10,437 bases of DNA from CAVSWN01 sp046728115 (GCA_046728115.1 JBKPDW010000224.1:1-10437), one strand, 5' to 3'; positions 1 to 7,738 are shown, counted from the stretch's first letter. A program made the numbers and translations. The notes: generated from the sequence alone by a model not told the origin.

Positions 1-1051
1 CGAAGAACAAGGGGGTCCAGCCGTGGGCATCGGCCTGGTCGATCCGGGCGCCGGCCTCGATGAGACGCCGCGTCACGGTTGGATCTCCCGCTTCAGCGGC
101 AATGTGGAGCGCGGTCCGCCCGTTCGCATCGGCGTCCTCGACTCCGGACCCCGCGTCGAGCAGCCGCACCGCCAGTCCCATGTGCCTCGTCTGAATCGCC
201 CACATGAGCGCCGTATTGTCGTTCAAATCGCGAAGCCCCTGGTTGGCGCCGGCCCGGATCAGCGTGTCCACCGCCTGCGCGGCGCCGCTGCGCGCAGCGA
301 TCATGAGCGCGCTCATGTCCTGATCGTCGCGCGCGTCGACGAACACGCCCTGTCGCACCGCGCTCGCGATCCCGTCGGCATTGTCATGCGCCGCAGACTG
401 CATCAGCAGCTGCACTTTCCTCGTCGCGATCGGACCAACAATGCGATGACCGACGGTGAAGAACCAGAGCAGAACGAGAATTCCGCCGACGAAGACGGCA
501 CCGCCGAGGGCGGGAGGCAGCGGAGTTACCGTCCGACTTGCGCCGCTGAGCGGATCGCGGCCGCCAATTCGCTGCCATATCCATCCAATCGTGCTCAGGA
601 CGGCCACGCTCAACAGAACCCACGACGAAGCCTCTCGCCGAACGTCAATCGGCTGCGTCAACTCGACCCGTGCGTTATGCGGATTGGCCAGAAAGGATCG
701 AATCAGCGACACATCCTCGCGGTAGGGATACTCGAGCTGTCCGTCGCCGACGAGGACGACCCGTTCCGGTATCACCCGGCGTCCCCACATCTCGTGATAG
801 GCCGCCGAGCGTAGATCACGCGAGCTCACGCTCATCGGCACGATGCGCACCTCGCGCAGTCCGCTGACGGTGCGTCTGATCAGCGGAATGCCTGCGAAGC
901 GCCATGCGTTCACGGCGGCGACCGATCCAGACGCATTGCGCTCGAGCGTCAGCGAGGACTGCGTCCCAAGGAGCAGTCCGCTCGCCAGCACGACGAGGAA
1001 GAAGAGGAAACCGAGAGCCTGTACGCGGCGTCGATACGGCGAGTTTCGCAC
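1..1051 (-). CDS. Membrane protein with C-terminal ankyrin repeats (3' end cut by window edge)
   Basis: Reading the minus strand from a GTG at 1051 gives 350 open codons that run off the left edge, so the C-terminus is missing. A TAG lies four codons upstream in frame, which makes this GTG the first possible start. The protein has a hydrophobic segment at about residues 11-29, a likely extracytoplasmic stretch of about 115 residues (30-143) that I do not recognise, then two more hydrophobic segments at about 144-160 and 183-200. From about residue 213 ankyrin repeats begin. The first is degenerate; clear ones start near S247-A-L-M, T280-A-L-M and T313-A-L-H, and a further one starts at W345-T-P-L. 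Each is about 33 residues long and carries the usual ALMxAA / LLxAGA pattern. Ankyrin repeats bind proteins, so a membrane-anchored interaction platform is likely; partner and role are unknown. It is transcribed divergently from the gene at 1145. Confidence 0.85.
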   Translation of the reverse strand, partial: MRNSPYRRRVQALGFLFFLVVLASGLLLGTQSSLTLERNASGSVAAVNAWRFAGIPLIRRTVSGLREVRIVPMSVSSRDLRSAAYHEMWGRRVIPERVVLVGDGQLEYPYREDVSLIRSFLANPHNARVELTQPIDVRREASSWVLLSVAVLSTIGWIWQRIGGRDPLSGASRTVTPLPPALGGAVFVGGILVLLWFFTVGHRIVGPIATRKVQLLMQSAAHDNADGIASAVRQGVFVDARDDQDMSALMIAARSGAAQAVDTLIRAGANQGLRDLNDNTALMWAIQTRHMGLAVRLLDAGSGVEDADANGRTALHIAAEAGDPTVTRRLIEAGARIDQADAHGWTPLFF

Positions 1052-1102
1052 GCTGAGATTCTAATCCCCGGATCGCCGGCCCTCCTTGAATACGAACGAC
1101 AG

Positions 1103-1111
1103 TGCTAAGAT
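1103..1111 (+). promoter_or_regulatory. Candidate extended -10 promoter element for the DUF1549 gene
   Basis: TGCTAAGAT fits the extended -10 pattern TGnTAnnnT and lies 33 bases before the ATG at 1145. A TTGAAT hexamer at 1086-1091 resembles a -35 box, but the spacing of 14 bases is too short for a standard promoter. Only the -10 part is worth noting. Transcription would start near 1118, giving a short leader. This is inference from sequence alone. Confidence 0.3.
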
Positions 1112-1117
1112 CCTGTT

Positions 1118-1131
1118 CGTTCGACCGAACG
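1118..1131. repeat. Short inverted repeat next to the ribosome binding site of the DUF1549 gene
   Basis: CGTTCG-AC-CGAACG is a perfect 6-bp inverted repeat with a 2-base centre. It ends at the first base of the purine-rich ribosome binding site (1131-1139). A second copy of one arm, CGAACGA at 1093-1099, can pair instead with TCGTTCG at 1117-1123. The position, just after the candidate -10 box, would suit an operator or a leader stem, but nothing else shows a function. Confidence 0.35.
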
Positions 1132-1139
1132 GGAGGGGG
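1131..1139 (+). promoter_or_regulatory. Strong ribosome binding site fixing the start at 1145
   Basis: GGGAGGGGG sits 5 bases before the ATG at 1145. This supports that ATG over any upstream or internal start, and the encoded N-terminus is then a normal signal peptide. Confidence 0.7.
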
Positions 1140-1144
1140 CGCCG

Positions 1145-3781
1145 ATGCATTCCCGCGTTACGTCGGCTGCGGCAGGCTTTTTCGTCGCCGTTTCGATCGC
1201 GCTCCTCGGCGCGCAGTCCGCGGTCCCTCCGCCCACAACTCCAATTTCGTTCGAGAAAGACGTTCAGCCCATCCTCGAGCGGAACTGCTTGTCATGCCAT
1301 GGCGAGACGATGCAGTCGGGCAGGTTCGACCTCCGTAGCCGCGAAAGCGCGTTCAAGGGAGGGGCACGCGGGTCGGATATTGTTCCGGGCGACCCCGCAG
1401 CGAGCCGTCTCTACCGTCGTGTTGCCGGCCAGGAGCGGCCGTCGATGCCGGCACAGGCCGAGCCTCTGGCAGCCTCGCAGATCGCGGCGATCAAGCGGTG
1501 GATCGAAGAGGGTGCAGTCTGGGGTTCAACAACGCTGACGTCGACGGCCAGACCGTCGGCAGCCGCCCTCGCCGCGCTGGAGAACCGTCCGATCACGCCC
1601 GAGGAGCGGGACTATTGGGCGTTCAAGCTGCCGGTGCAGGCGACGCTTCCAGTGGTCGACGATGGCAGCCTCACCAACCCGATCGATCGATTTCTCGAAA
1701 AGGCGCGTCGGGAGCATGGGGTGAAAGCGGCGCCCCGGGCCGATCGCTACACCCTGGTCCGCCGTGCGTATCTGGATCTGCTGGGCCTGCCGCCGACGCC
1801 GGCTCAAGTCGACACGTTCGTCGCGGATCGATCGCCCAACGCCTGGGAACATCTCATCGATGCGCTGCTCGCTTCGCCGCACTACGGCGAACGCTACGGC
1901 CGCATGTGGCTCGACGTGGCCCGGTATGCCGATTCGGCAGGTTTCGAGTACGACATGCATCGACCGAATGCGTGGCGGTACCGCGACTACGTCATCAAGT
2001 CGTTCAACGAGGACAAGCCGTACAACCAGTTTCTAATCGAGCAGATTGCCGGCGACGAGATGGATGGCAAGACCAACGACAGCCTCGTCGCCACCGGGTT
2101 CCTCCGCATGGGGCCGCGCGTGCTGTTTCGTGAGAAAGACAATCCCGAGCGCCGCTACGACTACCTCGACGAGATCATCGGTACGATCGGCAAAGGAACG
2201 CTGGGGCTGACCGTCAATTGCGCACGCTGCCACCATCACAAGTTCGATCCGATTTCTCAGAAGGACTATTACGCGCTCGAAGCGTCGATCTTCGGCTACG
2301 TCGAAACAGAAGTGCCTCTCGCGCCGAAGGCCGAGGCCGACGCGTACCTGGCGAAGAACGAGGAGATCGCCAGCAAGGCCGGCGAGCTCAAGAAGCAGAT
2401 CGAACGAATCGAGCAACCCTTCCGTGACACGCTGCAGCTCGAGCAGATCAGGCGCAGGTTTCCGGACCACATCGTTCGGGTCGTTCTCAAACCGGAACGC
2501 GAACGGACGCCGGGCGAGGCGCTCCTTGCGGCGCAAGTGCTGAAGGCGGCGAGTGTCTCCGGCGCGCAAGTGGACCGCGTCCTGCCGCCGGAGGAGGCGC
2601 TGAAGAAAAAGAATCTGACGGCGCAGATTGCGGCGCTGGAGAAAGAACGGCCAAAGCCGCTGCCGATGGCCGACATCGTCACCGATGGCGACTACCGTTC
2701 CTCGCCGCTTGGCGAGGGCGACGACACGGTGAGTTGTCCCAAGTGCCGAATCCCGGTGCCGGGAGCCGGTCCGTACCTGCACAAAGGCCCCGGCCGCTAC
2801 GAAGTCCCGCCTTCGTACTTCCTCATTCGAGGCGATGTAGAAAGCCACGGTTCGCTCATGAAGCCGGGCTTCATCGAGGTCATCGCGTTCGGGAATCCGC
2901 CAACCGAGATCGCACGTCCCGACGGGTACACATCAGGCCGGCGGCTCGCGCTGGCGCAATGGATCGCATCGTCGCAGAATCCGATGACTGCCCGTGTCAT
3001 CGTGAATCGGTTGTGGCAGAAGCACTTCGGCCGCGGCATCGTCGCCACGCTCGAGAACTTCGGCAAGATGGGCGAGCGGCCCACACATCAGGAGCTGCTC
3101 GACTGGATGGCCGTCGAGTTCATGACGAACCGATGGAGCCTGAAGCAGATCAACAAGCTGATGATGATGTCGGCCGCGTACCAGATGACCTCGGCGTTCG
3201 ACGATGCGGCGGATTCGAAGGCCGATCCGGAGAATCTGTACTTGTGGCGATTCCGGCCACAGCGGCTCGACGCCGAAATCGTGCGGGACAGCATGCTTGC
3301 CGTGGGCGGCAACATCAACCTCGAGATCGGCGGCGAACCCATTTTTCCGTACATTCCGAAAGACATCCTGGCGGGACAATTCCGCGGCAAATGGGAAAAC
3401 ACTCCCGAGGGACCAGCGGGCTGGCGCCGAGGCATGTACGTGTACCAGCGGCGATCGCTGCCGTATCCGATGTTCGATACGTTCGATCATCCCGATATGA
3501 ACGTCACGGCTGGCGCGCGACATGTGTCCACCGTTCCGACGCAGGCGCTCACACTGTTGAACAACCCGTTCGTCTTATCGCAGGCCGATTTTCTCGCCGC
3601 CCGCGTGAGGCGGGAGGCCGGCGATCCGGAATCACAAGTGAAGCTGGCCTATCGTCTGAGCCTTGCGCGGCCGCCCACTGAAGCGGAAGTCGCAATCGGC
3701 ACCGACTTGATCAAGAAGCAGTCGCTCGTGTCGCTCGCGCACGTCGTCCTGAACCTCGATGAATTCCTCTACATGAGGTGA
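1145..3781 (+). CDS. Secreted PSCyt1-DUF1549-DUF1553 protein (planctomycete-type cytochrome c domain protein)
   Basis: This 878-residue protein has a Sec-type signal peptide (hydrophobic core about 9-22, cleavage near A23-A26). A PSCyt1 domain (about 34-126) follows, with a c-type haem motif C48-L-S-C51-H52. DUF1549/PSCyt2 covers roughly 175-385, including the family-typical block around residues 356-376 with a second CxxCH (C359-A-R-C362-H363). A charged, probably helical linker (about 403-505) leads to a C-P-K-C pair at 531-534, then DUF1553/PSD1 to the C-terminus (about 590-870, with the R617-VIVNRLWQKHFG block). Such proteins act in the periplasm or at the cell surface. Their reaction is not established; roles in polymer breakdown or electron transfer have been proposed. 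The next gene starts 4 bases downstream, so the two are very likely one operon. Family assignment is secure; function is unknown. Confidence 0.95.
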   Translation: MHSRVTSAAAGFFVAVSIALLGAQSAVPPPTTPISFEKDVQPILERNCLSCHGETMQSGRFDLRSRESAFKGGARGSDIVPGDPAASRLYRRVAGQERPSMPAQAEPLAASQIAAIKRWIEEGAVWGSTTLTSTARPSAAALAALENRPITPEERDYWAFKLPVQATLPVVDDGSLTNPIDRFLEKARREHGVKAAPRADRYTLVRRAYLDLLGLPPTPAQVDTFVADRSPNAWEHLIDALLASPHYGERYGRMWLDVARYADSAGFEYDMHRPNAWRYRDYVIKSFNEDKPYNQFLIEQIAGDEMDGKTNDSLVATGFLRMGPRVLFREKDNPERRYDYLDEIIGTIGKGTLGLTVNCARCHHHKFDPISQKDYYALEASIFGYVETEVPLAPKAEADAYLAKNEEIASKAGELKKQIERIEQPFRDTLQLEQIRRRFPDHIVRVVLKPERERTPGEALLAAQVLKAASVSGAQVDRVLPPEEALKKKNLTAQIAALEKERPKPLPMADIVTDGDYRSSPLGEGDDTVSCPKCRIPVPGAGPYLHKGPGRYEVPPSYFLIRGDVESHGSLMKPGFIEVIAFGNPPTEIARPDGYTSGRRLALAQWIASSQNPMTARVIVNRLWQKHFGRGIVATLENFGKMGERPTHQELLDWMAVEFMTNRWSLKQINKLMMMSAAYQMTSAFDDAADSKADPENLYLWRFRPQRLDAEIVRDSMLAVGGNINLEIGGEPIFPYIPKDILAGQFRGKWENTPEGPAGWRRGMYVYQRRSLPYPMFDTFDHPDMNVTAGARHVSTVPTQALTLLNNPFVLSQADFLAARVRREAGDPESQVKLAYRLSLARPPTEAEVAIGTDLIKKQSLVSLAHVVLNLDEFLYMR

Positions 3782-3785
3782 GGGC

Positions 3786-5273
3786 ATGTCGCACTGCTGC
3801 AGCAGGAACTTCTGGGACCGGCGCGAATTCCTCTTTCGTTCTGGCGGCGGGATCAGCGGCCTGGCACTGGCGTATCTGCTCGATCAGCAGGGCCTCTTGT
3901 TCGCCGAACAAGTTGGACAGAACGGCAGCGACGCCTGCGCCGCCGCTGCGTCAGGCGTGAACCCGTACGCGCCCAAGCCACCACATTTCAAACCGCGCGC
4001 GAACGCGGTGATTTCGCTGTTCATGGGCGGTGGCTGGAGCCAGGTGGATACATTCGATCCGAAGCCGGCCCTGGCGAAGTATGCAGGCGAACCGATCGAC
4101 GGGAAGGTGGCTGGCGACGTGATCGTGCGGCAGGGGTTCCCGGGACCGCTGATGCCAAGCCCGTTCACGTTCAGGAAGTGCGGGCAGAGCGGCATCGAGG
4201 TCTCGGAGATCTTTCCGCACCTCGGTCGCCACGTCGACGAGATTGCGTTCCTTCGCTCGGTGTACGGGCGATCGAACGACCACGTGCAGGGCACGTACGA
4301 GATGCAGACGGGTCAGATCAACCTTGGGTTTCCAAGCGTCGGCTCGTGGGTGACCTACGGCCTCGGATCGATGGCGTCGAGTCTGCCGGCGTACGTCGTG
4401 ATGACCGACGCGCGTGGCGGACCGCTTGGCGGCCCGAACGACTGGAGCGCGGGCTTCATCCCGGCGGCGTATCAGGGCACGCTCTTTCGATCCACCGGCG
4501 ATCCGATCGTCGATTTGAAACCGCCGGCCGGCCTGACGCAGGAGGATCAGCGGGCGCGGCTGGACACGCTCGCGAAACTGAACGAGCTCGACATGCAGAA
4601 GTTCCCGGGCAACAGCGAGCTGGCGGCGCGCATCTCGTCGTACGAGCTGGCTTATCGCATGCAGGGCTGCGCGCCGAGCGTCGTGGACGTGTCGGGGGAG
4701 TCCGACGCGACGAAGCAGCTCTATGGTCTCAACGAAAAAGTCAGCGAGCCGTTCGGCCGCCAGTGCCTCATGGCGCGCCGGCTCGTGGAGCATGGCGTGC
4801 GCTTCGTGCAGATTTTTGCCGGCGGCGTGGGCAACCAGAATCGCGACACGTGGGACGCGCACGACGACATCAAATCGAACCACACGCAACACGCCGCTGA
4901 AACCGACCAGCCGATGGCCGGGCTGCTGACGGATTTGAAGGCGCGCGGACTGCTGGACACGACGCTCGTCATCATGCACTCGGAGTTCGGTCGCATGCCA
5001 ATCTCACAGCGCGGTGTAGGCCGGGACCACAACCCGGGCGCGCAAACTGTGCTGGTGGCGGGCGCTGGCATCAGAGGCGGGCAGGTGATCGGTTCGACCG
5101 ACGAATTCGGCTACAAGGCGAGCGAGCAGCCGATCTCGTACCACGATCTCCACGCAACGATGTTGCACCTGCTGGGGCTGGATCACACAAAGCTGACGTA
5201 CCGTTTCAATGGCCGCGACATGCGGCTGACGGACGTGTACGGCACGGTGATTCCACAGATCGGGAACGAGTAG
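3786..5273 (+). CDS. DUF1501 family protein with twin-arginine signal
   Basis: This 495-residue protein belongs to DUF1501, which is related to the alkaline phosphatase/sulfatase superfamily. The N-terminus carries D11-R12-R13-E14-F15-L16 followed by a glycine-rich hydrophobic stretch (19-32), a good twin-arginine (Tat) export signal, so it is probably exported folded. Family landmarks are F79-M-G-G-G with S85-Q-V-D-T-F-D-P (start of the core), W356-D-x-H359, S399-E-F-G-R403 and G412-R-D-H-N416; the Asp, Glu and His residues are candidate metal ligands. Length and domain layout look complete. The ATG lies 4 bases after the stop of the DUF1549/DUF1553 gene, and the purine-rich end of that gene (AGGTGAGGG, 3776-3784) serves as ribosome binding site, so translation is probably coupled. 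DUF1501 genes are very often next to DUF1549/DUF1553 genes. The substrate is not known. Confidence 0.95.
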   Translation: MSHCCSRNFWDRREFLFRSGGGISGLALAYLLDQQGLLFAEQVGQNGSDACAAAASGVNPYAPKPPHFKPRANAVISLFMGGGWSQVDTFDPKPALAKYAGEPIDGKVAGDVIVRQGFPGPLMPSPFTFRKCGQSGIEVSEIFPHLGRHVDEIAFLRSVYGRSNDHVQGTYEMQTGQINLGFPSVGSWVTYGLGSMASSLPAYVVMTDARGGPLGGPNDWSAGFIPAAYQGTLFRSTGDPIVDLKPPAGLTQEDQRARLDTLAKLNELDMQKFPGNSELAARISSYELAYRMQGCAPSVVDVSGESDATKQLYGLNEKVSEPFGRQCLMARRLVEHGVRFVQIFAGGVGNQNRDTWDAHDDIKSNHTQHAAETDQPMAGLLTDLKARGLLDTTLVIMHSEFGRMPISQRGVGRDHNPGAQTVLVAGAGIRGGQVIGSTDEFGYKASEQPISYHDLHATMLHLLGLDHTKLTYRFNGRDMRLTDVYGTVIPQIGNE

Positions 5274-5297
5274 TATCGGCGCACTCGAGCCAGGGTC

Positions 5298-5316
5298 GAA
5301 CAACCAGACGTTGTTC
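5298..5316. repeat. Inverted repeat in the gap after the DUF1501 gene
   Basis: GAACAAC and GTTGTTC form a perfect 7-bp inverted repeat around a 5-base loop, 25 bases after the DUF1501 stop. It is AT-richer than a typical intrinsic terminator and is followed only by a short, mixed T-rich stretch (ATTGCCTTT). It could be a weak terminator separating the DUF pair from the next gene, or an operator for that gene. Confidence 0.35.
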
Positions 5317-5357
5317 ATTGCCTTTCGCGCGCTCCAAGCGCTGACAGCCAATTCAGG

Positions 5358-7628
5358 ATGACCAATCCCGAGCCACCGCCCTTGCGCGCCTATGTGGCGG
5401 TGTTTCTCTTGTGCCTGGCGTCGTTGAGTACGGAGGTCACCGTCACGCGGCTGCTCTCCTACAAGTTCTTCTTTCATTTTGTCTTCCTGGTTATTTCGAT
5501 CGCACAACTGGGTCTGGCGGCGGCGGCGGTGTGGATCTTCTCCCGTCAACGACCGGCGGGCCTGGGCTTTGCGTGCCGTGCGGCGATCGCGTTCGGCGTC
5601 TCACTCTGTGCGTTCCTCGTCGTGTACGCGGCGGTGCCCGCGCCACCGCCCAAGCTCCTGAACGCCGATGCCTTGCCTTACGTCTTGCTGTGCGCGGCGG
5701 TCTTGCTCGTGCCGTACTTTGCGGCCGGATGCGCGCTGTCGGCCATGTTCACCTCGTTCAAGGCCGAATTCCATCGTCTCTATGCCGCCGACCTGACGGG
5801 CGCGGCGCTCGGTTGCGTCGCGTGCGTAGCGCTGATGATGATCGCCGGGCCGGTCAAGACAGTCGCGCTGACCGCTGGGATTTCGCTCCTGGCAGCAGCC
5901 GCGTTTGCGGACGATTCGTGGCTCGCCCGGGCCAGTCTCGCAGCGGCGATCGCCGTCGTGCTGGCGGGCTCCTTTGGATCGCGGTTCCTGGGCGAAGGGC
6001 GCCGAAAACCCGGCCCCGAGTTTCAGTGGAATCACCTCGCGCGCACCGACCGACGTGCGCCCGGTTTTTACGTGATCGACGGCGACGCCGCGACCAATAT
6101 CGGGGAGGAAACCAGCGATGTGGAGTACTCCCTTCTGCCCGGAAATCCGAGCGTCGCGATCATCGGTCCGGGCGCGGGGCCGCAATTGCGTGTCGCCATG
6201 CGAAGCGGCGTGCGGGCTGTGTTCGCCGTGGACATCAATCCGACGATCATTGGTTGGGATCAGGAGATCGATGCGGCGGTCAACGGCGGAATCTTCAATG
6301 CCCCGCAGGTCCAGGTCGTTGTGGACGAGGGACGCCATGCGTTGAGTGCCCGCTCCGATCGTTTCGACCTGATCGTGATGCACGCCATCGACACCTATAC
6401 GGCGTCGAGCACCGGCGCTTACAGCCTCTCCGAGAATCATCTGTACACGGTTGAAGCCTTCCAGGCCTATTTTCGTCACCTGTCGGACGAGGGCTTGATG
6501 AGCATCCGCCGGTGGCAGTTTTATCCGCCTCGCGAGACGCTGCGGCTGTTCACCACCGCCCTGGAAGGTCTTGCGCGGGAAGGTTGCCCGCACCCCGAGC
6601 GCCAGCTCGTCGTCATTTCACCCACGCGCGAGTATCGGGACCCTGACCTGCAGGTGTGGGGATACCTGTTCATGTTCCGAAAGGAATTGGGCGAGGAACG
6701 CCTGGCGGCGCTCGATCGGTTCGTAGATCGCGCGAACTGGGCGTATCTGTACCGTTCCGGCAAGGCGATCGACACGCCGTTCACGGAGTACGTCGGCGCC
6801 GCAGACCGGGGCATGTTCCTGGAGCAATTTCCGTACTACGTCAACCCTTCTTACGATGCCAATCCCTTTTTCTTCCAGGTCGTCCGAGCACGTGATTCCT
6901 TCCTGAGCTTTTTCCGTTCATCCCGCAGTCATACAAACGTGATCTACAGTGCGAGCACGCGCGTGCTGTATTCAACGTTGATCATGCTGGTGGTCGTGAC
7001 GGCGCTGATGCTCTGGCTGCCGCTGCGGCGCTACCGCGTGCGTCACAGCCTTTCGCCTCCGCCGCGGTGGGTCACGTTTTACTTCGCTTCGTTGGGGCTC
7101 GGTTTCATGGCCGTCGAAATGGCGTCGCTCCAGATCTTCTCGCTGTTCCTCGGGCATCCAATCTACGCGCTGAGCGTGATCCTGCTGGGCATGCTCGCCT
7201 TTGCGGGCCTGAGCAGTTCTGTGTGCGCGAGGATCGCTGGACGGTTCGGACCGGCGGTCTCGTTCGTGGTGGCGCTTCTATCGGGCATCTCGGCGTACGG
7301 TCTGCTGCCGGCGGCGCATCGATTCATCGGCTTTCCGTTTTCGGCCAAGATTGCTTTGACCCTCGTCTACCTTGCGGTTATCGGGGTGCCTCTCGGGATG
7401 CCGATGGCGATGGGCATCCGGCGGATACCCGCGGCGCGCCCCTTTGATGTGGCTTGGGCCTGGGCCTGCAACGGGGCGGCAGGCGTGGTGGGCACCAACA
7501 TCTGCATGATCCTGATGATCTACTTCGGAACCGCGGCATCGTTGGCCGTGGCGGTAGGTGCGTACCTCGTGGCGTCGATTACGCTCTCACTTGTTTCGCG
7601 TCAGGCGACGCAAGTAGCGACCACCTAG
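5358..7628 (+). CDS. Membrane protein with central spermidine-synthase-like (SAM-binding fold) domain
   Basis: This 756-residue protein has three parts. Residues about 10-208 hold roughly seven transmembrane segments. Residues about 225-515 hold a Rossmann domain of the spermidine synthase/methyltransferase type. Residues about 535-746 hold roughly seven more segments. The Rossmann part shows a glycine-rich loop I268-I-G-P-G-A-G274, the acidic end of strand 2 (D292-I-N), D324-E-G-R and a D345-T-Y-T-A-S-S block followed by the family-typical LSENHLYTVEAF stretch. The aspartate pair of true spermidine synthases (DSSD-like) reads H342-A-I-D345 here, so the first, catalytic aspartate is missing. 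A classical aminopropyl transfer is therefore doubtful. Such fused proteins are common in Acidobacteria and Deltaproteobacteria with no proven function. The start has only a weak AGG directly before the ATG; no better in-frame start fits the first membrane segment. It lies 84 bases after the DUF1501 gene and may or may not share its transcript. Confidence 0.88.
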   Translation: MTNPEPPPLRAYVAVFLLCLASLSTEVTVTRLLSYKFFFHFVFLVISIAQLGLAAAAVWIFSRQRPAGLGFACRAAIAFGVSLCAFLVVYAAVPAPPPKLLNADALPYVLLCAAVLLVPYFAAGCALSAMFTSFKAEFHRLYAADLTGAALGCVACVALMMIAGPVKTVALTAGISLLAAAAFADDSWLARASLAAAIAVVLAGSFGSRFLGEGRRKPGPEFQWNHLARTDRRAPGFYVIDGDAATNIGEETSDVEYSLLPGNPSVAIIGPGAGPQLRVAMRSGVRAVFAVDINPTIIGWDQEIDAAVNGGIFNAPQVQVVVDEGRHALSARSDRFDLIVMHAIDTYTASSTGAYSLSENHLYTVEAFQAYFRHLSDEGLMSIRRWQFYPPRETLRLFTTALEGLAREGCPHPERQLVVISPTREYRDPDLQVWGYLFMFRKELGEERLAALDRFVDRANWAYLYRSGKAIDTPFTEYVGAADRGMFLEQFPYYVNPSYDANPFFFQVVRARDSFLSFFRSSRSHTNVIYSASTRVLYSTLIMLVVVTALMLWLPLRRYRVRHSLSPPPRWVTFYFASLGLGFMAVEMASLQIFSLFLGHPIYALSVILLGMLAFAGLSSSVCARIAGRFGPAVSFVVALLSGISAYGLLPAAHRFIGFPFSAKIALTLVYLAVIGVPLGMPMAMGIRRIPAARPFDVAWAWACNGAAGVVGTNICMILMIYFGTAASLAVAVGAYLVASITLSLVSRQATQVATT

Positions 7629-7630
7629 GA

Positions 7631-7680
7631 GCCTTGATGGCCAAGAGTCTTCAAATGAGTCAAGTTTTCTCCATCAAGGC
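7631..7680. terminator. Perfect 10-bp inverted repeat between convergent genes, possible terminator
   Basis: GCCTTGATGG (7631-7640) and CCATCAAGGC (7671-7680) are exact inverted copies 30 bases apart, in the gap between two convergent genes. This position fits a bidirectional terminator. However, the loop is long and neither side is followed by a clean T tract, so it is not a textbook intrinsic terminator. It might instead be a leader structure for the small ORF or an extragenic repeat. Confidence 0.4.
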
Positions 7681-7714
7681 GACTGCGCCGCCGGAGGCGG
7701 GGCAAAAGACATAG
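7637..7714 (+). CDS. Possible 25-residue small ORF
   Basis: An ATG at 7637 is preceded by AGGAG (7627-7631) at the ideal 5-base spacing and opens a 25-codon frame ending in TAG at 7712. The AGGAG overlaps the stop codon of the membrane-protein gene (7626-7628), so translation could be coupled. The peptide has no membrane segment or cysteine, has one acidic and several basic residues, and matches nothing I recognise. The ATG lies inside the left arm of a perfect 10-bp inverted repeat (7631-7640 with 7671-7680), which could hide the start. A chance ORF over a terminator is the main alternative. Confidence 0.3.
   Translation: MAKSLQMSQVFSIKATAPPEAGQKT
7688..7700. repeat. GC-rich hairpin CCGCC-GGA-GGCGG
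   Basis: A 5-bp GC-only stem with a 3-base loop lies 38 bases beyond the stop of the SGNH hydrolase gene on its transcript. No T tract follows in either direction. It may assist termination of the minus-strand transcript, but such short GC stems also arise by chance in GC-rich DNA. Confidence 0.25.
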
Positions 7715-7738
7715 CTGGGGTCCACCTCTGACGCAGGC

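Noticed and set aside
23..814. 263-codon open frame on the plus strand at the left edge
   Set aside because: The minus strand here encodes clear ankyrin repeats and membrane segments; the plus-strand translation is Arg/His-rich without motifs.
1086..1111. Standard -35/-10 promoter TTGAAT ... TAAGAT
   Set aside because: The 14-base spacing is too short for a normal promoter; only the extended -10 part was kept, at low confidence.
2033..2848. 271-codon open frame on the minus strand inside the DUF1549/DUF1553 gene
   Set aside because: It is a shadow of the real coding frame; no domain or plausible start signal.
3951..4979. 342-codon open frame on the minus strand inside the DUF1501 gene
   Set aside because: It is antisense to a clearly conserved family and its translation is Arg/His/Ala-rich without motifs.
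5601..6593. 330-codon minus-strand frame within the spermidine-synthase-like gene
   Set aside because: It is antisense to membrane segments and a Rossmann motif that are clearly real; no recognisable features.
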